Shown: piece by piece, positions 1 to 7,652 of the stretch
How positions within the stretch are numbered: position 1 is the first letter of the stretch
Layout: each line of letters begins with the position of its first letter
Source of the DNA: GCA-2730975 sp937893275
GTDB taxonomy: Bacteria > Verrucomicrobiota > Verrucomicrobiia > Opitutales > Seribacteraceae
Direction: 5' to 3'
DNA length: 20,865 nucleotides
NCBI GenBank assembly: GCA_963968595.1
Contig: CAXAHJ010000072.1
Coordinates: forward strand, 1 to 20,865
The notes under the pieces: generated by a model
What the model was told of the DNA's origin: nothing
What the model saw: only the letters and a program-made list of their open reading frames with translations
Databases searched by the model: none
Translations under genes and position numbers: made by a program

Positions 1-143
1 CGAACGTGAATCCTATCTCCTTCTTCGACCCATTCGCGATACTTGGCTCGCAATGCCTTTTCGGCGGGACTCTTTCGGGTGACCAATGCGAGTAACGCGG
101 CGACCGCCAAGAAGCGAATGGCTCTAATTGCGCTCGTTTTCAT
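1..143 (-). CDS. Hypothetical secreted or membrane-anchored protein, 5' part only
   Basis: An open frame starts at an ATG (143-141) and runs off the left edge with 47 complete codons and no stop. The N-terminus has basic residues (Lys2, Arg7, Arg10) followed by a hydrophobic run from about residue 11 to 21 (FLAVAALLALV), which fits a signal anchor or signal peptide. The visible remainder is charged and helical-looking (AEKALRAKYREWVEEGD). An AAAGG stretch about 11 bases upstream could be its ribosome-binding site. It is divergent from the PhoB-like regulator. Too little is visible to name a family. It could be a real gene or, less likely, a chance open frame; the start context and hydrophobic N-terminus favour a gene. 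Confidence 0.5.
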   Translation of the reverse strand, partial: MKTSAIRAIRFLAVAALLALVTRKSPAEKALRAKYREWVEEGDRIHV

Positions 144-153
144 TTAGAGAGAG

Positions 154-165
154 CCTTTCGAAAGG
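154..165. promoter_or_regulatory. 12-bp perfect palindrome in the divergent intergenic region
   Basis: CCTTTCGAAAGG is a perfect palindrome placed 10 bp upstream of the left minus-strand start codon. It overlaps the AAAGG that would serve that gene as ribosome-binding site. The surrounding 154-base gap (144-297) must hold the promoters of both divergent genes; I could not pick a convincing -35/-10 pair there. It may be an operator or only part of the leader. Confidence 0.25.
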
Positions 166-297
166 GTGAGGTTTGGTCAAGCTCTGCAAGTCTGTATTGC
201 TATCGGATTGTCTGGACTTGTTTCTTTCCCTCAGTTGTCCTGCAATCCTATCTTGCCAAAATTCGGCTTACTCGCGAGGAATCGTTTACTTGATTAT

Positions 298-996
298 ATG
301 AATTCGAAAAAACGCATATTCGTTGTCGACGATGAGGAAGATCTTACCGACCTTCTGCAATTCCAATTGAAGCGTGAGGGATTCAAGGTAGAGACCGCGA
401 ACGATCCCTTTGCCGCCCTCACTGCGGCGCGCGACTATGGGCCCGATTTAATCGTGCTGGACGTCATGATGCCCGACTTGGATGGCTACCAACTGCTACG
501 CATGTTCCGATCCGACCACCAGTTGACCGAAGTCCCCGTGGTCATGCTCACCGCTCGTGCGGGAGTGGAAGACCGTATCAAGGGGCTTGAAAGCGGTGCC
601 GACGATTATATGTGCAAGCCATTCGAAACAAAGGAACTGATTCTGCGTATTCGTTCCATTTTGAAACGAAGCAGTGAACAAATCCGAGCTCCTACAGGTC
701 GAATCGTCATTGGGAACGTCGTCATCGACGAGGAAGACCATTCTGTGGGTATTGGTGGTGTAGAGATTCCCTTTACTGTGACCGAGTTCAAATTGCTTCA
801 GTTTTTCCTTAAGCGAAAGGGTAGGGTGCAAACCCGCGAGAACCTCCTTTTGAGCGTTTGGAAGTTCGATGCCGAAGTCGAGACTCGCACCGTAGACGTT
901 CATATTCGCCGACTGCGGAAAAAGATGGAGACGGCCGATTTGGAGATCGAGACGGTGCGTGGGGTTGGTTATCGTTTGGCGGAAAAAGCACAATAG
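298..996 (+). CDS. phoB: PhoB-like OmpR-family response regulator
   Basis: A 232-residue two-domain transcription factor. The receiver domain (about 5-120) has the acidic pair Asp11-Asp12, phospho-acceptor Asp55 in LDVMMPD, switch Thr85 and Lys107 in CKPF. The OmpR/PhoB winged-helix domain fills about 135-230, with the typical TRTVDVHIRRLRKKM recognition region and closing VRGVGYRL. I chose the ATG at 298 because the receiver begins a few residues later; the in-frame GTG at 166 would add 44 residues unlike any receiver N-terminus. A GAGGA at 276-280 is too far away for a normal ribosome-binding site. The kinase gene follows after 6 bases, so the two are an operon. Assignment to PhoB rather than another OmpR-type regulator is an inference from the porin and phosphate symporter downstream and the Pho-box-like repeats before them. 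Confidence 0.88.
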   Translation: MNSKKRIFVVDDEEDLTDLLQFQLKREGFKVETANDPFAALTAARDYGPDLIVLDVMMPDLDGYQLLRMFRSDHQLTEVPVVMLTARAGVEDRIKGLESGADDYMCKPFETKELILRIRSILKRSSEQIRAPTGRIVIGNVVIDEEDHSVGIGGVEIPFTVTEFKLLQFFLKRKGRVQTRENLLLSVWKFDAEVETRTVDVHIRRLRKKMETADLEIETVRGVGYRLAEKAQ

Positions 997-1002
997 ATTG
1001 CC

Positions 1003-1845
1003 ATGTATGTGGAACCATGGATCTTGGCGGCTGTCCTTCTCGGTTTTGTTTTGGCTTGTTCGGTACTTTTGCGTCGCGGGAGATCCATGGACGGAAAACC
1101 TGAAGAGCAAACTTTAGTTGATATTGGCAACGAGGAACTAAATCCTCACGATAATTCCCGCAGGGATTTTGTGGCTAACGTATCCCATGAGTTGCGTACC
1201 CCGGTAGCCATCGTGAAAGGATTCGCGGAAACTCTGGACGACAGCTACGATGAACTTTCAGGCAAGAAACGACGAGAATTCATAGGGAAAATTCGAAAAA
1301 ATTCGGATCGTCTTTGCTCCTTGGTCGGGGATCTCCTCCATTTGGCGGAACTGGAGTCACCTTCTCATGCATTGAGACCTGAACCCAGCAGTCTTTCGGC
1401 TGTTGTCCGTACTGTTGCAGACAGGTTGGGCGAGCGACTAGACCCGAATACCCAAAGAATACGATTGGAGCTTGCCGAGGAACGGAAGCCGATGTCATTC
1501 GATCCCTTGAAGGTAGAGTGTGTCGTCGAGAACCTTTTGAGCAATGCCCTTCGCTATGCCCGTGATTCCTCCGTTATAACTATTCGAACTATTTTTGATG
1601 AAGACCCCAAAGTGATCCGTTGTGAAGTGCAAGACGATGGCTGCGGTATTCCCGAGAAGGACGTGCCCCATCTTTTCGAGCGATTCTATCGTGTCGACAA
1701 GGGACGTTCCAGGGAGAGTGGCGGCACGGGCTTGGGTTTAAGCATCGTGAAGCATATCGTGGAATTGCATGGCGGCACTGTATCCGTTCGGAGTAAGCTC
1801 AGTGAAGGAACGACCTTCTCCTTCAGCCTGCCCTGCGACTTCTGA
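1003..1845 (+). CDS. phoR: PhoR-like sensor histidine kinase, short form
   Basis: A 280-residue membrane histidine kinase, the likely partner of the regulator 6 bases upstream. One hydrophobic segment lies at about 6-23, then a short linker, a HisKA domain with the phospho-acceptor His62 in FVANVSHELRTP, and a HATPase domain with N box NLLSN (177-181), G1 box DDGCGIP (211-217), an F box around LFERFYR, and G2 box GTGLGLS (241-247). The HisKA sequence matches the PhoR-type kinases best. The odd point is the sensor end: there is no periplasmic domain, HAMP or PAS domain, whereas E. coli PhoR is about 430 residues and carries a PAS domain. It may sense through a partner protein, as PhoR does through PhoU and the Pst transporter. 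All catalytic boxes are intact. Confidence 0.87.
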   Translation: MYVEPWILAAVLLGFVLACSVLLRRGRSMDGKPEEQTLVDIGNEELNPHDNSRRDFVANVSHELRTPVAIVKGFAETLDDSYDELSGKKRREFIGKIRKNSDRLCSLVGDLLHLAELESPSHALRPEPSSLSAVVRTVADRLGERLDPNTQRIRLELAEERKPMSFDPLKVECVVENLLSNALRYARDSSVITIRTIFDEDPKVIRCEVQDDGCGIPEKDVPHLFERFYRVDKGRSRESGGTGLGLSIVKHIVELHGGTVSVRSKLSEGTTFSFSLPCDF

Positions 1846-1878
1846 ATTTCCCACATATCTTCCCTCAGTCGGGAAATT
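1845..1878 (+). terminator. Inverted repeat at the kinase stop codon
   Basis: AATTTCCC (1845-1852) and GGGAAATT (1871-1878) form a perfect 8-bp stem with an 18-base loop, starting at the last base of the kinase stop codon. No T tract follows, so a classical intrinsic terminator is doubtful. It could partly separate the regulatory genes from the porin, which has its own promoter-like region just downstream. Confidence 0.3.
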
Positions 1879-1900
1879 GGGAGTGAAGCATCTCTTGCAT

Positions 1901-1956
1901 TTGTAACGTAGTTGTAACGTTTTCTTCGCAAGATCGTAATTTGAATCTGATATAAT
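1901..1956 (+). promoter_or_regulatory. Tandem Pho-box-like repeats and -10 box before the porin
   Basis: TTGTAAC occurs at 1901-1907 and again at 1912-1918, which is 7 bases plus a 4-base spacer, the 11-bp geometry of PhoB sites. The same phase continues with a poor unit TCTTCGC (1923-1929) and a better one TCGTAAT (1934-1940). A consensus TATAAT lies at 1951-1956, 10 bases after the last unit, which is the spacing known for E. coli Pho promoters, and there is no good -35 box, as expected for an activated promoter. The repeat resembles but does not equal the E. coli unit CTGTCAT. The porin ATG is 41 bases downstream of the -10 box. The spacing is seen directly; binding by the upstream regulator is inferred. 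Confidence 0.7.
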
Positions 1957-1997
1957 AAATGGAGACTTTAAGCCAATCATAGTCCGATAACAGTAAG

Positions 1998-3116
1998 ATG
2001 AACGCAAAAACCATAGCCATTCTGCTATCGATCACTTGTTTTGCATCCGCAAATGGACAGGACGCCAAGAAGTCTGCCTACGACAAAATTTGGAGCAAAG
2101 TGGTATGGTACGAGAATGAGGAGAACGACGTTTTTCATAAGGTTGCATTCACGGGTCGTCTGCAAGGAGACTATCATAGCTTTGATGATGACGCTGGAGG
2201 AACATCCGAAAATGACTACGATTGGCGACGCTTTCGAGTTGGCTTCAAAGCCTCTTTTTTTAATAGACTGACCCTTCATTCGGAGGCCGACATGAACCTC
2301 AATGATCCTTCGCCTCTCTACAAGAAACTTACGGACACCTACCTTTTATGGACAACGGCAGGCGGGGTGAGGATCAAGGTGGGAAAGCAATCGGCGCCTT
2401 TTACTTTACATGGTTCGACGTCATCCAAAAAGCTTTACACTCTCGAAAGAGGTAAGGTTGCAAGCAACATCTGGTTTTCCAACGAATACTATTCCGGGTT
2501 TACCATCTCAGGCAAAAAAGGCAGTTGGGAGTATTTCACCGGAATCTATTCGAGCGATCTTGGACCGGAGTTCGACGAGGCTTTTGACTACGGTTGCTTT
2601 GGTCTTTTTTCCTTGGGATACAACTTTAAGGAAAATTTAGAATTGGATAACGCCTTGGTTCGCTTGGATTACGTTAAGCAACAAGAAGATTCGGCGAATC
2701 CCTCAAAACAGCCCGATCACAAGAATGTAACTTCATTGGTAACCAAGTTCGAGAAGGATAATTTGCACATCTGGGCAGACCTAAGCTTTTCCGATGGATA
2801 TGGCTCCCAAAGCGATCTATTTGGTCTGCAGTTCATGCCCTTCTACGATATTACGGACAAGACCCAAGCGGTTTTTAGCTACACTTACATAAAAAGCTCC
2901 GGCGGAGACGGTATCAAGCTAACCAAATACGAGAAGGATTTGTTTAGTGGCAAGGGCAACGAAACCAGTGAAAGCTTTCTCGGTCTGAATCACTTCTTTT
3001 ATGGGCATAAGTTGAAGTGGCAAAATGGAATCCAATACACTGAAATGGAGACCACCTCGGCTGGCGACAAGTACGATGGCTGGGGGTTTACCTCCGGAAT
3101 CCGTATCAGTTGGTAA
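1998..3116 (+). CDS. Phosphate-selective porin, OprP/OprO family
   Basis: A 372-residue outer-membrane beta-barrel protein. Residues 1-20 are a signal peptide ending ASANG before QDAKK. The mature part alternates short polar and aromatic strands (for example RLQGDYHSF, YDWRRFRVGF, LTLHSEADMN, VRIKVGKQSAPF) in the pattern of the Porin O/P family, and the chain ends in an aromatic residue (GIRISW), the usual barrel signal. OprP of Pseudomonas is a trimeric anion channel selective for phosphate and induced by phosphate starvation. Its position after a Pho-box-like promoter and before a Na+/phosphate symporter supports the same role here. Some family members in other phyla pass pyrophosphate, polyphosphate or unknown anions, so the exact substrate is inferred. 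Confidence 0.82.
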   Translation: MNAKTIAILLSITCFASANGQDAKKSAYDKIWSKVVWYENEENDVFHKVAFTGRLQGDYHSFDDDAGGTSENDYDWRRFRVGFKASFFNRLTLHSEADMNLNDPSPLYKKLTDTYLLWTTAGGVRIKVGKQSAPFTLHGSTSSKKLYTLERGKVASNIWFSNEYYSGFTISGKKGSWEYFTGIYSSDLGPEFDEAFDYGCFGLFSLGYNFKENLELDNALVRLDYVKQQEDSANPSKQPDHKNVTSLVTKFEKDNLHIWADLSFSDGYGSQSDLFGLQFMPFYDITDKTQAVFSYTYIKSSGGDGIKLTKYEKDLFSGKGNETSESFLGLNHFFYGHKLKWQNGIQYTEMETTSAGDKYDGWGFTSGIRISW

Positions 3117-3159
3117 ATGAAGCCTCATTTTATCGAAACATCTAAACCTGGTCTAAAAA

Positions 3160-4992
3160 ATGGAACATATTGACTTTTGGGATTTCTTTGTGGGCTTCCT
3201 TTATGTGTTGGGGGGGTTGGGCATCTTCCTCTTCGGCATGAGGGTGATGAGCGAAGGCATCCAAAAAGTAGCGGGAGAGGGCATGCGTAGGATTATGGCG
3301 ACGATGACCCAGAATCGTTTCTTCGGGCTCATGACGGGGGTGACGGTCACCTGTCTTGTGCAATCTTCATCAGCAACGACCGTGATGGTGGTGAGCTTCG
3401 TAAATGCTCAGTTGCTCACTTTGACGGAGTCAATAGGGATTATAATGGGAGCGAATCTTGGCACCACGTTGACGGGCTGGATCATTGCGACCGTGGGCAA
3501 ATTCAGTCTTTCAAAGATCGCCTTGCCCATAATTGGAGTGGGCCTGCCCATGATTTTCGTGAGCAAGCCGAGGGTAAAAAACTTGGGTGAGGTGCTAGTC
3601 GGTTTCGGTTTGCTTTTCTTTGGCCTTAGCGAACTGAAGGATGCTGTTCCCGATGTCAAAACTCTACTCAAGAGTACCGAACCTGCCGATCAACTCCTCG
3701 TTCAGGACATACAATCCTTGATCGAGCAATTGAACAGTTTCGGATTCGGATCCGTTTTGATCTTTCTCGGAATAGGGGTCGTCTTGACGCTTCTTGTTCA
3801 GTCTTCCTCTGCCGCAATGGGGATCACGATCATCGTGGCCATAAACGGTTGGATCAATTTCGAGATCGCTGCCGCTATTGTGATGGGGGAAAACATAGGA
3901 ACCACCGTCACTGCGTGGTTGGCCTCTTTGGGAGCCAACTTGAACGCCAGGCGTGCGGCTCGTGCTCACTTTCTCTTCAATGTGGCGGGGGTTTGCTGGA
4001 TGTTGCTCTTGTTTTACCCGTTCATCGCCATGGTGGACGGGGTCATGCCGGGTTCCATTCACCAAAAAGATGTTACGACTCAAGAGATAGCGGTTTTTCG
4101 CAAAGTGCAATCCTTGGAAGCCGAGGGCCTCGGCGACGAAAAAATTAAGAAGGCGATTGTGGATTTGAACACCCCGCTCCACTTATCTTTGTTTCATACC
4201 CTCTTTAATCTCTGCAATATCTGTCTCCTGATCGGGTTCTCTCCGCATTTGGGGAGATTGGCCGAGAAATTGGTGAATCCTCGAACGTCGAATGGGAAGG
4301 AACCTGTCCCGGGAAGTCTCGCCTCGATTCACTATGAGGGTTCGGGTCTGCTGCCCAAGACAGGCGAGCTGAATCTCGCCTTGGTCGAGGGGGAGGTCAA
4401 TCGGCTTGCCGCCGTGACACGTTACATGTTCGAAGGGTTCGTCGACATATTCGAACACCCCGAGGAAGACAAGGGTCCGTTGATCAAGGAGCTTATCGAA
4501 TTGGAGGACAAGTGCGACGAATTAGCTTTTGAAATCACTCAAACCCTCATTCACTGCACCACCGAGAGTCTTGCCGGGGAAAGTGCATTACACGTTACTG
4601 CCCTGCTGAGGGTGACTGCTGAACTGGAGGACATCGGTGACTGTTGCCACCGCTTGGTCCAATTGGCCCACCGGAAATACCGTAAGCAGCGCATTCTGCC
4701 CGAGGAAACAAAGAAGGAAATAAAGATTTTCTCTGAACAAATTCTCGATTTCATGGAGCTTTATCAGACCCACTTGAAGGACAAGACCATTCTTCCGGAT
4801 TTGGCGGAGGCAGAGCAAATCGAGCAGCGCATCGACGCTTCCAGAAAGATGCTTCGCAAGAGTGCCGTCAAGCGCATGAAGGAATCGGTGAACGTTAAGG
4901 CGGAAATGATCTACGTGGACATCCTCAACGAGATGGAGAGGATCGGCAACGACGCCCTAAACGTCGTTCATGCCCTCAACCACGTGGTCTGA
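3160..4992 (+). CDS. Na+/phosphate symporter with PhoU-like C-terminal domain
   Basis: A 610-residue inner-membrane protein of the NptA/YjbB (Na/Pi cotransporter II) family. It carries the two inverted repeats that define the family: QSSSATT at 68-74 followed by GANLGTT at 97-103, and QSSSAAM at 214-220 followed by GENIGTT at 243-249. Each is embedded in hydrophobic helices; the membrane part covers about 10-370. Residues from about 425 to 605 are helical and charged with no membrane segment and resemble PhoU (LTAELEDIGDCCHR and NEMERIGNDALNVVHA regions). The gene starts 43 bases after the porin stop, so it is probably co-transcribed from the same Pho-type promoter. It would move phosphate inward with sodium, though YjbB-type members can export phosphate. 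No separate phoU or pst genes are visible in the window. Confidence 0.9.
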   Translation: MEHIDFWDFFVGFLYVLGGLGIFLFGMRVMSEGIQKVAGEGMRRIMATMTQNRFFGLMTGVTVTCLVQSSSATTVMVVSFVNAQLLTLTESIGIIMGANLGTTLTGWIIATVGKFSLSKIALPIIGVGLPMIFVSKPRVKNLGEVLVGFGLLFFGLSELKDAVPDVKTLLKSTEPADQLLVQDIQSLIEQLNSFGFGSVLIFLGIGVVLTLLVQSSSAAMGITIIVAINGWINFEIAAAIVMGENIGTTVTAWLASLGANLNARRAARAHFLFNVAGVCWMLLLFYPFIAMVDGVMPGSIHQKDVTTQEIAVFRKVQSLEAEGLGDEKIKKAIVDLNTPLHLSLFHTLFNLCNICLLIGFSPHLGRLAEKLVNPRTSNGKEPVPGSLASIHYEGSGLLPKTGELNLALVEGEVNRLAAVTRYMFEGFVDIFEHPEEDKGPLIKELIELEDKCDELAFEITQTLIHCTTESLAGESALHVTALLRVTAELEDIGDCCHRLVQLAHRKYRKQRILPEETKKEIKIFSEQILDFMELYQTHLKDKTILPDLAEAEQIEQRIDASRKMLRKSAVKRMKESVNVKAEMIYVDILNEMERIGNDALNVVHALNHVV

Positions 4993-5025
4993 CTACTCTT
5001 CCGCCGGTTTCCGTTTGGCAAAGCC

Positions 5026-5448
5026 TTATACGACCGAGGGTATCCACTGCTCGACTCTGTCTCTGATGAGATCGCGGATTTCGCGGGTCCGCTCCAATTT
5101 TTTTTCCGCCGCGACTTGCAAGGTGGACGGATCGGGGAATCCCCAATGCAATCGCTTGACTGCCCCCGGGAAGGTCGGGCATCGTTCCGCGGATGCCTCG
5201 TCGCAGACGGTTATTACATAGGCGAACTCTTGGGCCCGGGGAATGAAATGTTCGACGGAGTCACAAGTGTTCTTCGAAATATCCAAACCCACTTCTTGCA
5301 TGGACTCGACGACGATGGGGTTCAACTTGCCTGGCTCGATGCCTGCGCTTTCGGCTTCGAATCCTCCCCTGCCGAATTGATTGAGGAAAGCTTCCGCCAT
5401 TTGTGAACGAGCACTGTTGTGAATGCATACGAATAAAACCTTTTGCAT
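5026..5448 (-). CDS. arsC: Arsenate reductase, thioredoxin-coupled, low-molecular-weight phosphatase fold
   Basis: A 140-residue cytoplasmic enzyme that reduces arsenate to arsenite. The phosphate-binding loop CX5R is Cys8-Ile-His-Asn-Ser-Ala-Arg14-Ser. Two further redox cysteines, Cys82 and Cys90, match the relay cysteines of the S. aureus type ArsC (10, 82, 89), and the general-acid Asp lies in GFPDPS at about 106. These three cysteines separate it from plain protein tyrosine phosphatases. I chose the ATG at 5448 because the family begins right at MQKVLFVC; a TTG at 5484 would add 12 residues. A TATATA sits directly before the chosen start and no ribosome-binding site is evident. No arsR or arsB is next to it. 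It is convergent with the phosphate symporter 33 bases away, sensible because arsenate enters through phosphate transporters. Confidence 0.92.
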   Translation of the reverse strand: MQKVLFVCIHNSARSQMAEAFLNQFGRGGFEAESAGIEPGKLNPIVVESMQEVGLDISKNTCDSVEHFIPRAQEFAYVITVCDEASAERCPTFPGAVKRLHWGFPDPSTLQVAAEKKLERTREIRDLIRDRVEQWIPSVV

Positions 5449-5604
5449 GCTTATATACAAAAGTCTACTTACCTGAATGGTCAAGCCATGGAGAGTGAGT
5501 ATTGTAAGCAGCCGGTAATTAATCCGTTTTCCTTAGGGCCATATAAGCGATAAATCGTATGTTTTGTTTCATCCGGCTTGCCACGATGAGCCTGTATCGT
5601 TGCG

Positions 5605-6303
5605 ATGTTAGATAAAGTTATGTCCTTTCTGGAAGTTAGTCACTTACGCAAGAGCTTTGTTTCGCCTGACGGCGGGAAGTCTCTCGTAGTGGATGTCGAA
5701 AATTTTTCCCTGTCGGCCGGAGACCTCTTCGGCATGCGGGGCGAAAGTGGTTCGGGAAAAACAACGTTTCTTCATCTTTTGGCGGGCATACTTCGACCAG
5801 ACGAGGGATCCATCATTCTGGACGGGACCGAAGTGTCCAAATTGAACGAGGCCGCTCGCGATCACCTTCGGGCCTCTGCAATCGGTTACGTCTTCCAGTC
5901 TTTCAACCTTCTTCAGGGTTTTACCTGTCTCGAAAACATCATGCTCGCCATGTCCTTTGCCGGGAAGGTGAACGAGACTCGAGCCAAGGAGTTGCTTGAT
6001 AGGGTAGGCCTTTCTCACCGTTTGGCTCATTATCCCCGTCAGCTTTCTATTGGGCAGCAGCAGCGCGTGGCCCTCGCTAGGGCTCTGGCTAATCGTCCCA
6101 AACTGGTATTGGCCGACGAGCCAACGGGCAACCTCGATCCCGGCAATGCCTACAAGGCCCTCGCTCTCCTCCGAGAACTTTGCTGCGATGCCGGGTCGGC
6201 TCTCCTCCTCGTGAGTCACGATGAGAATGTGATCGGTGGCTTTGACGAAAATCTTGATTGGAGTGACCTCAACCGAGCCTTCGCCGAGGCGATGAACGAT
6301 TGA
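5605..6303 (+). CDS. ABC transporter ATP-binding protein (LolD/MacB-type), system 1
   Basis: A 232-residue ATPase subunit. Walker A is GESGSGKTT (46-54), Q-loop Gln98 in VFQSFN, signature LSIGQQQ (147-153), Walker B LVLADE (167-172), D-loop around NLDP, and switch His205 in LLVSHD. The signature has Ile in place of the usual first Gly of LSGGQ, a change common in the LolD/FtsE/MacB group. The permease starts 4 bases after the stop, so the two form one transporter. The start could also be the ATG at 5620 (MSFLEV), which gives a more typical N-terminus; neither has a clear ribosome-binding site. The 156-base gap to the divergent arsenate reductase should hold the promoter, but I found no convincing box or Zur-like palindrome. 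Substrate unknown; see the permease. Confidence 0.88.
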   Translation: MLDKVMSFLEVSHLRKSFVSPDGGKSLVVDVENFSLSAGDLFGMRGESGSGKTTFLHLLAGILRPDEGSIILDGTEVSKLNEAARDHLRASAIGYVFQSFNLLQGFTCLENIMLAMSFAGKVNETRAKELLDRVGLSHRLAHYPRQLSIGQQQRVALARALANRPKLVLADEPTGNLDPGNAYKALALLRELCCDAGSALLLVSHDENVIGGFDENLDWSDLNRAFAEAMND

Positions 6304-6307
6304 TCCG

Positions 6308-7528
6308 ATGTTGCGTTCCGGTCCATTGGTAATCCTCTTCCTCGCGATCCGCGGGTTGCGGCAATATGCCTTTTCCACAGCAGTGGCATCGCTTGCGATT
6401 GCCTTGGCGGGAGGCCTGTTTCTTGGAACTTGGAAAATCAAGGAGGAAGCCAAAAACGCTTTTTCTCGTTCCTCGGGAGGCTACGATGCCGTCCTCGGAG
6501 CAAGAGGTTCCAAGCTGCAACTCGTACTCAACGGCCTTTTTCATCTCGAGGCCTCGCCCGGTAATCTTTCATGGGAACAGTATGAACTCATTCGTGATAC
6601 TCGAGGCGTAAGCGAAGCCTATCCAATCGCCGTGGGCGACAACTATCATGGCTTTCGTCTTGTCGGAACGCTTGCCGAGATGTTTGAAAAGCACGAATGG
6701 CGAAAAGGTCGGAAATACGTTGTACAATCCGGCGGTCGACTTTTCACCGACAATGCGAAAGAGGCTCTTGTTGGAGCCTTTGTCGCTCGTAAGCTTGGCT
6801 TGAAGGTGGGCGATAACTTTCATCCCTATCACGGCCTCACCTTCAAGGAAGAGGCGAAGCACAAGGATCTCTATGTCGTTGTCGGCATACTTGAGGCTAC
6901 GGGTACCCCTAGCGACAAGGTTATATGGATTCCGATCAAGGGTATCCAGCTTATGGATGGGCATAACCCAGAGACCGCTACCGATGTCAGTGCCGTTCTT
7001 CTTAACCTCAAGGGTGCTGCCGGCTTCATGCTGGATATGAAGTACAACAAGCAAGGCAATGTAGCCACACTCGCTTGGCCTGTTGCGGGCACCCTTGCTA
7101 GTTTCTTCGAGCGACTCGTTTGGTTTCAGCGTGTGCTTGAGATTATAGCCTATCTTGTCGCCTTTGTGGCGGCCTGTGTCATTCTCGCTATTTTGCGAAA
7201 CGCCATGAACGAGCGCCGGCGAGAGATCGCCATCTTGCGTAGTCTCGGCGCTCGGCGCGCTACGGTCACGGCGGTCGTTCTCGCTCAGGCCGGACTGATT
7301 ACTCTGCTGGGGATAGGGGGCGCCGCCTTCGCCTATTTGGGTATCGGCTTTCTCGCGGCTTCCGTGGTACGCGAGCAAACGGGTGTGCTTCTTGAGCCTT
7401 TCACCTATGATCCGAGCTTCCTTTACGTTCCAATCGGTATGCTTGCCATAGGGTTGTTAAGCGGTTTGTTACCTGCTCTCCAAGCTTACCGGTCCGATGT
7501 AGCCAAGAACCTCGTCCAGCAGTCTTGA
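6308..7528 (+). CDS. FtsX/MacB-type ABC permease, system 1
   Basis: A 406-residue inner-membrane permease. One membrane helix lies near the N-terminus (about 22-42), a large periplasmic domain follows (about 43-270), then three helices (about 275-297, 322-355, 372-392). The cytoplasmic loop NERRREIAILRSLGARR (301-317) is the FtsX-family coupling segment that meets the ATPase. The periplasmic part has the motif VLGARGSKLQLVLNGLFHLEASPGNL, split here for reading: VLGARGSKLQ at 62-71 and SPGNL at 83-87. I recall this motif from the permeases of Zur-regulated clusters in Pseudomonas (PA4065) and Vibrio (zrgC), which also have DUF3299 partners. This family works by mechanical coupling to envelope proteins rather than by forming a channel. 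Its residues 60-259 are copied in the lipoprotein at 8258-9850. Confidence 0.87.
   Translation: MLRSGPLVILFLAIRGLRQYAFSTAVASLAIALAGGLFLGTWKIKEEAKNAFSRSSGGYDAVLGARGSKLQLVLNGLFHLEASPGNLSWEQYELIRDTRGVSEAYPIAVGDNYHGFRLVGTLAEMFEKHEWRKGRKYVVQSGGRLFTDNAKEALVGAFVARKLGLKVGDNFHPYHGLTFKEEAKHKDLYVVVGILEATGTPSDKVIWIPIKGIQLMDGHNPETATDVSAVLLNLKGAAGFMLDMKYNKQGNVATLAWPVAGTLASFFERLVWFQRVLEIIAYLVAFVAACVILAILRNAMNERRREIAILRSLGARRATVTAVVLAQAGLITLLGIGGAAFAYLGIGFLAASVVREQTGVLLEPFTYDPSFLYVPIGMLAIGLLSGLLPALQAYRSDVAKNLVQQS
6485..7084 (+). repeat. Duplicated permease periplasmic domain, copy A
   Basis: Codons 60-259 of the permease align without a gap to codons 76-275 of the lipoprotein gene (8483-9082). By hand I count 172 identical residues of 200. 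The last 47 bases before the end (7037-7083) are identical in DNA to 9035-9081, while the first 57 bases match at only about 60%. Confidence 0.93.
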
Positions 7529-7652
7529 ATAAGTGAACGCCCTTCAAAGCCATATTCTTACTATGCGGCAGATGCTTTGCACCGCCCGATGCTTGCAATA
7601 AAACCTCAATTTCGATTAACTCTTTTACTTTGCGCATCATTTTAATTTTTCC
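7529..7652. other. Intergenic region with a weak hairpin and T-rich end
   Basis: These 124 bases hold a near-direct repeat, GATGCTTTGCA (7571-7581) and GATGCTTGCA (7588-7597). The second copy can pair, with a 2-base bulge, to TTGCGCATC at 7630-7638, and a T-rich run (7640-7650) follows. This could be a weak terminator after the permease or the leader of the lipoprotein gene. The T-rich run ends 3 bases before the GTG start, so no ribosome-binding site is visible. Confidence 0.25.

Noticed and set aside
191..240. TTGTCT and TTGTTT runs upstream of the regulator as a Pho box
   Set aside because: The units are not in 11-bp phase and match the TTGTAAC core poorly.
166..297. In-frame GTG extension of the PhoB-like regulator by 44 residues
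   Set aside because: The extra residues do not look like a receiver domain or any known N-terminal extension, and the ATG at 298 starts exactly where receivers begin.
5449..5484. TTG start adding 12 residues to the arsenate reductase
   Set aside because: The family starts at MQKVLFVC, and the added bases contain promoter-like TTGACC and TATATA sequences on the same strand.
5540..5561. Imperfect palindrome CATATAAGCGA/TAAATCGTATG between arsC and ABC system 1 as an ArsR or Zur operator
   Set aside because: Only about 6 of 11 positions per half are symmetric and it matches neither motif.
5644..6453. Long minus-strand open frame opposite the system 1 ATPase and permease
   Set aside because: It lies antisense to two genes with complete conserved motifs and its protein has no recognisable domain.
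6569..7378. Long minus-strand open frame opposite the permease, with a similar one at 8723-9181
   Set aside because: The two resemble each other only because the plus-strand domain is duplicated; both are antisense shadows.
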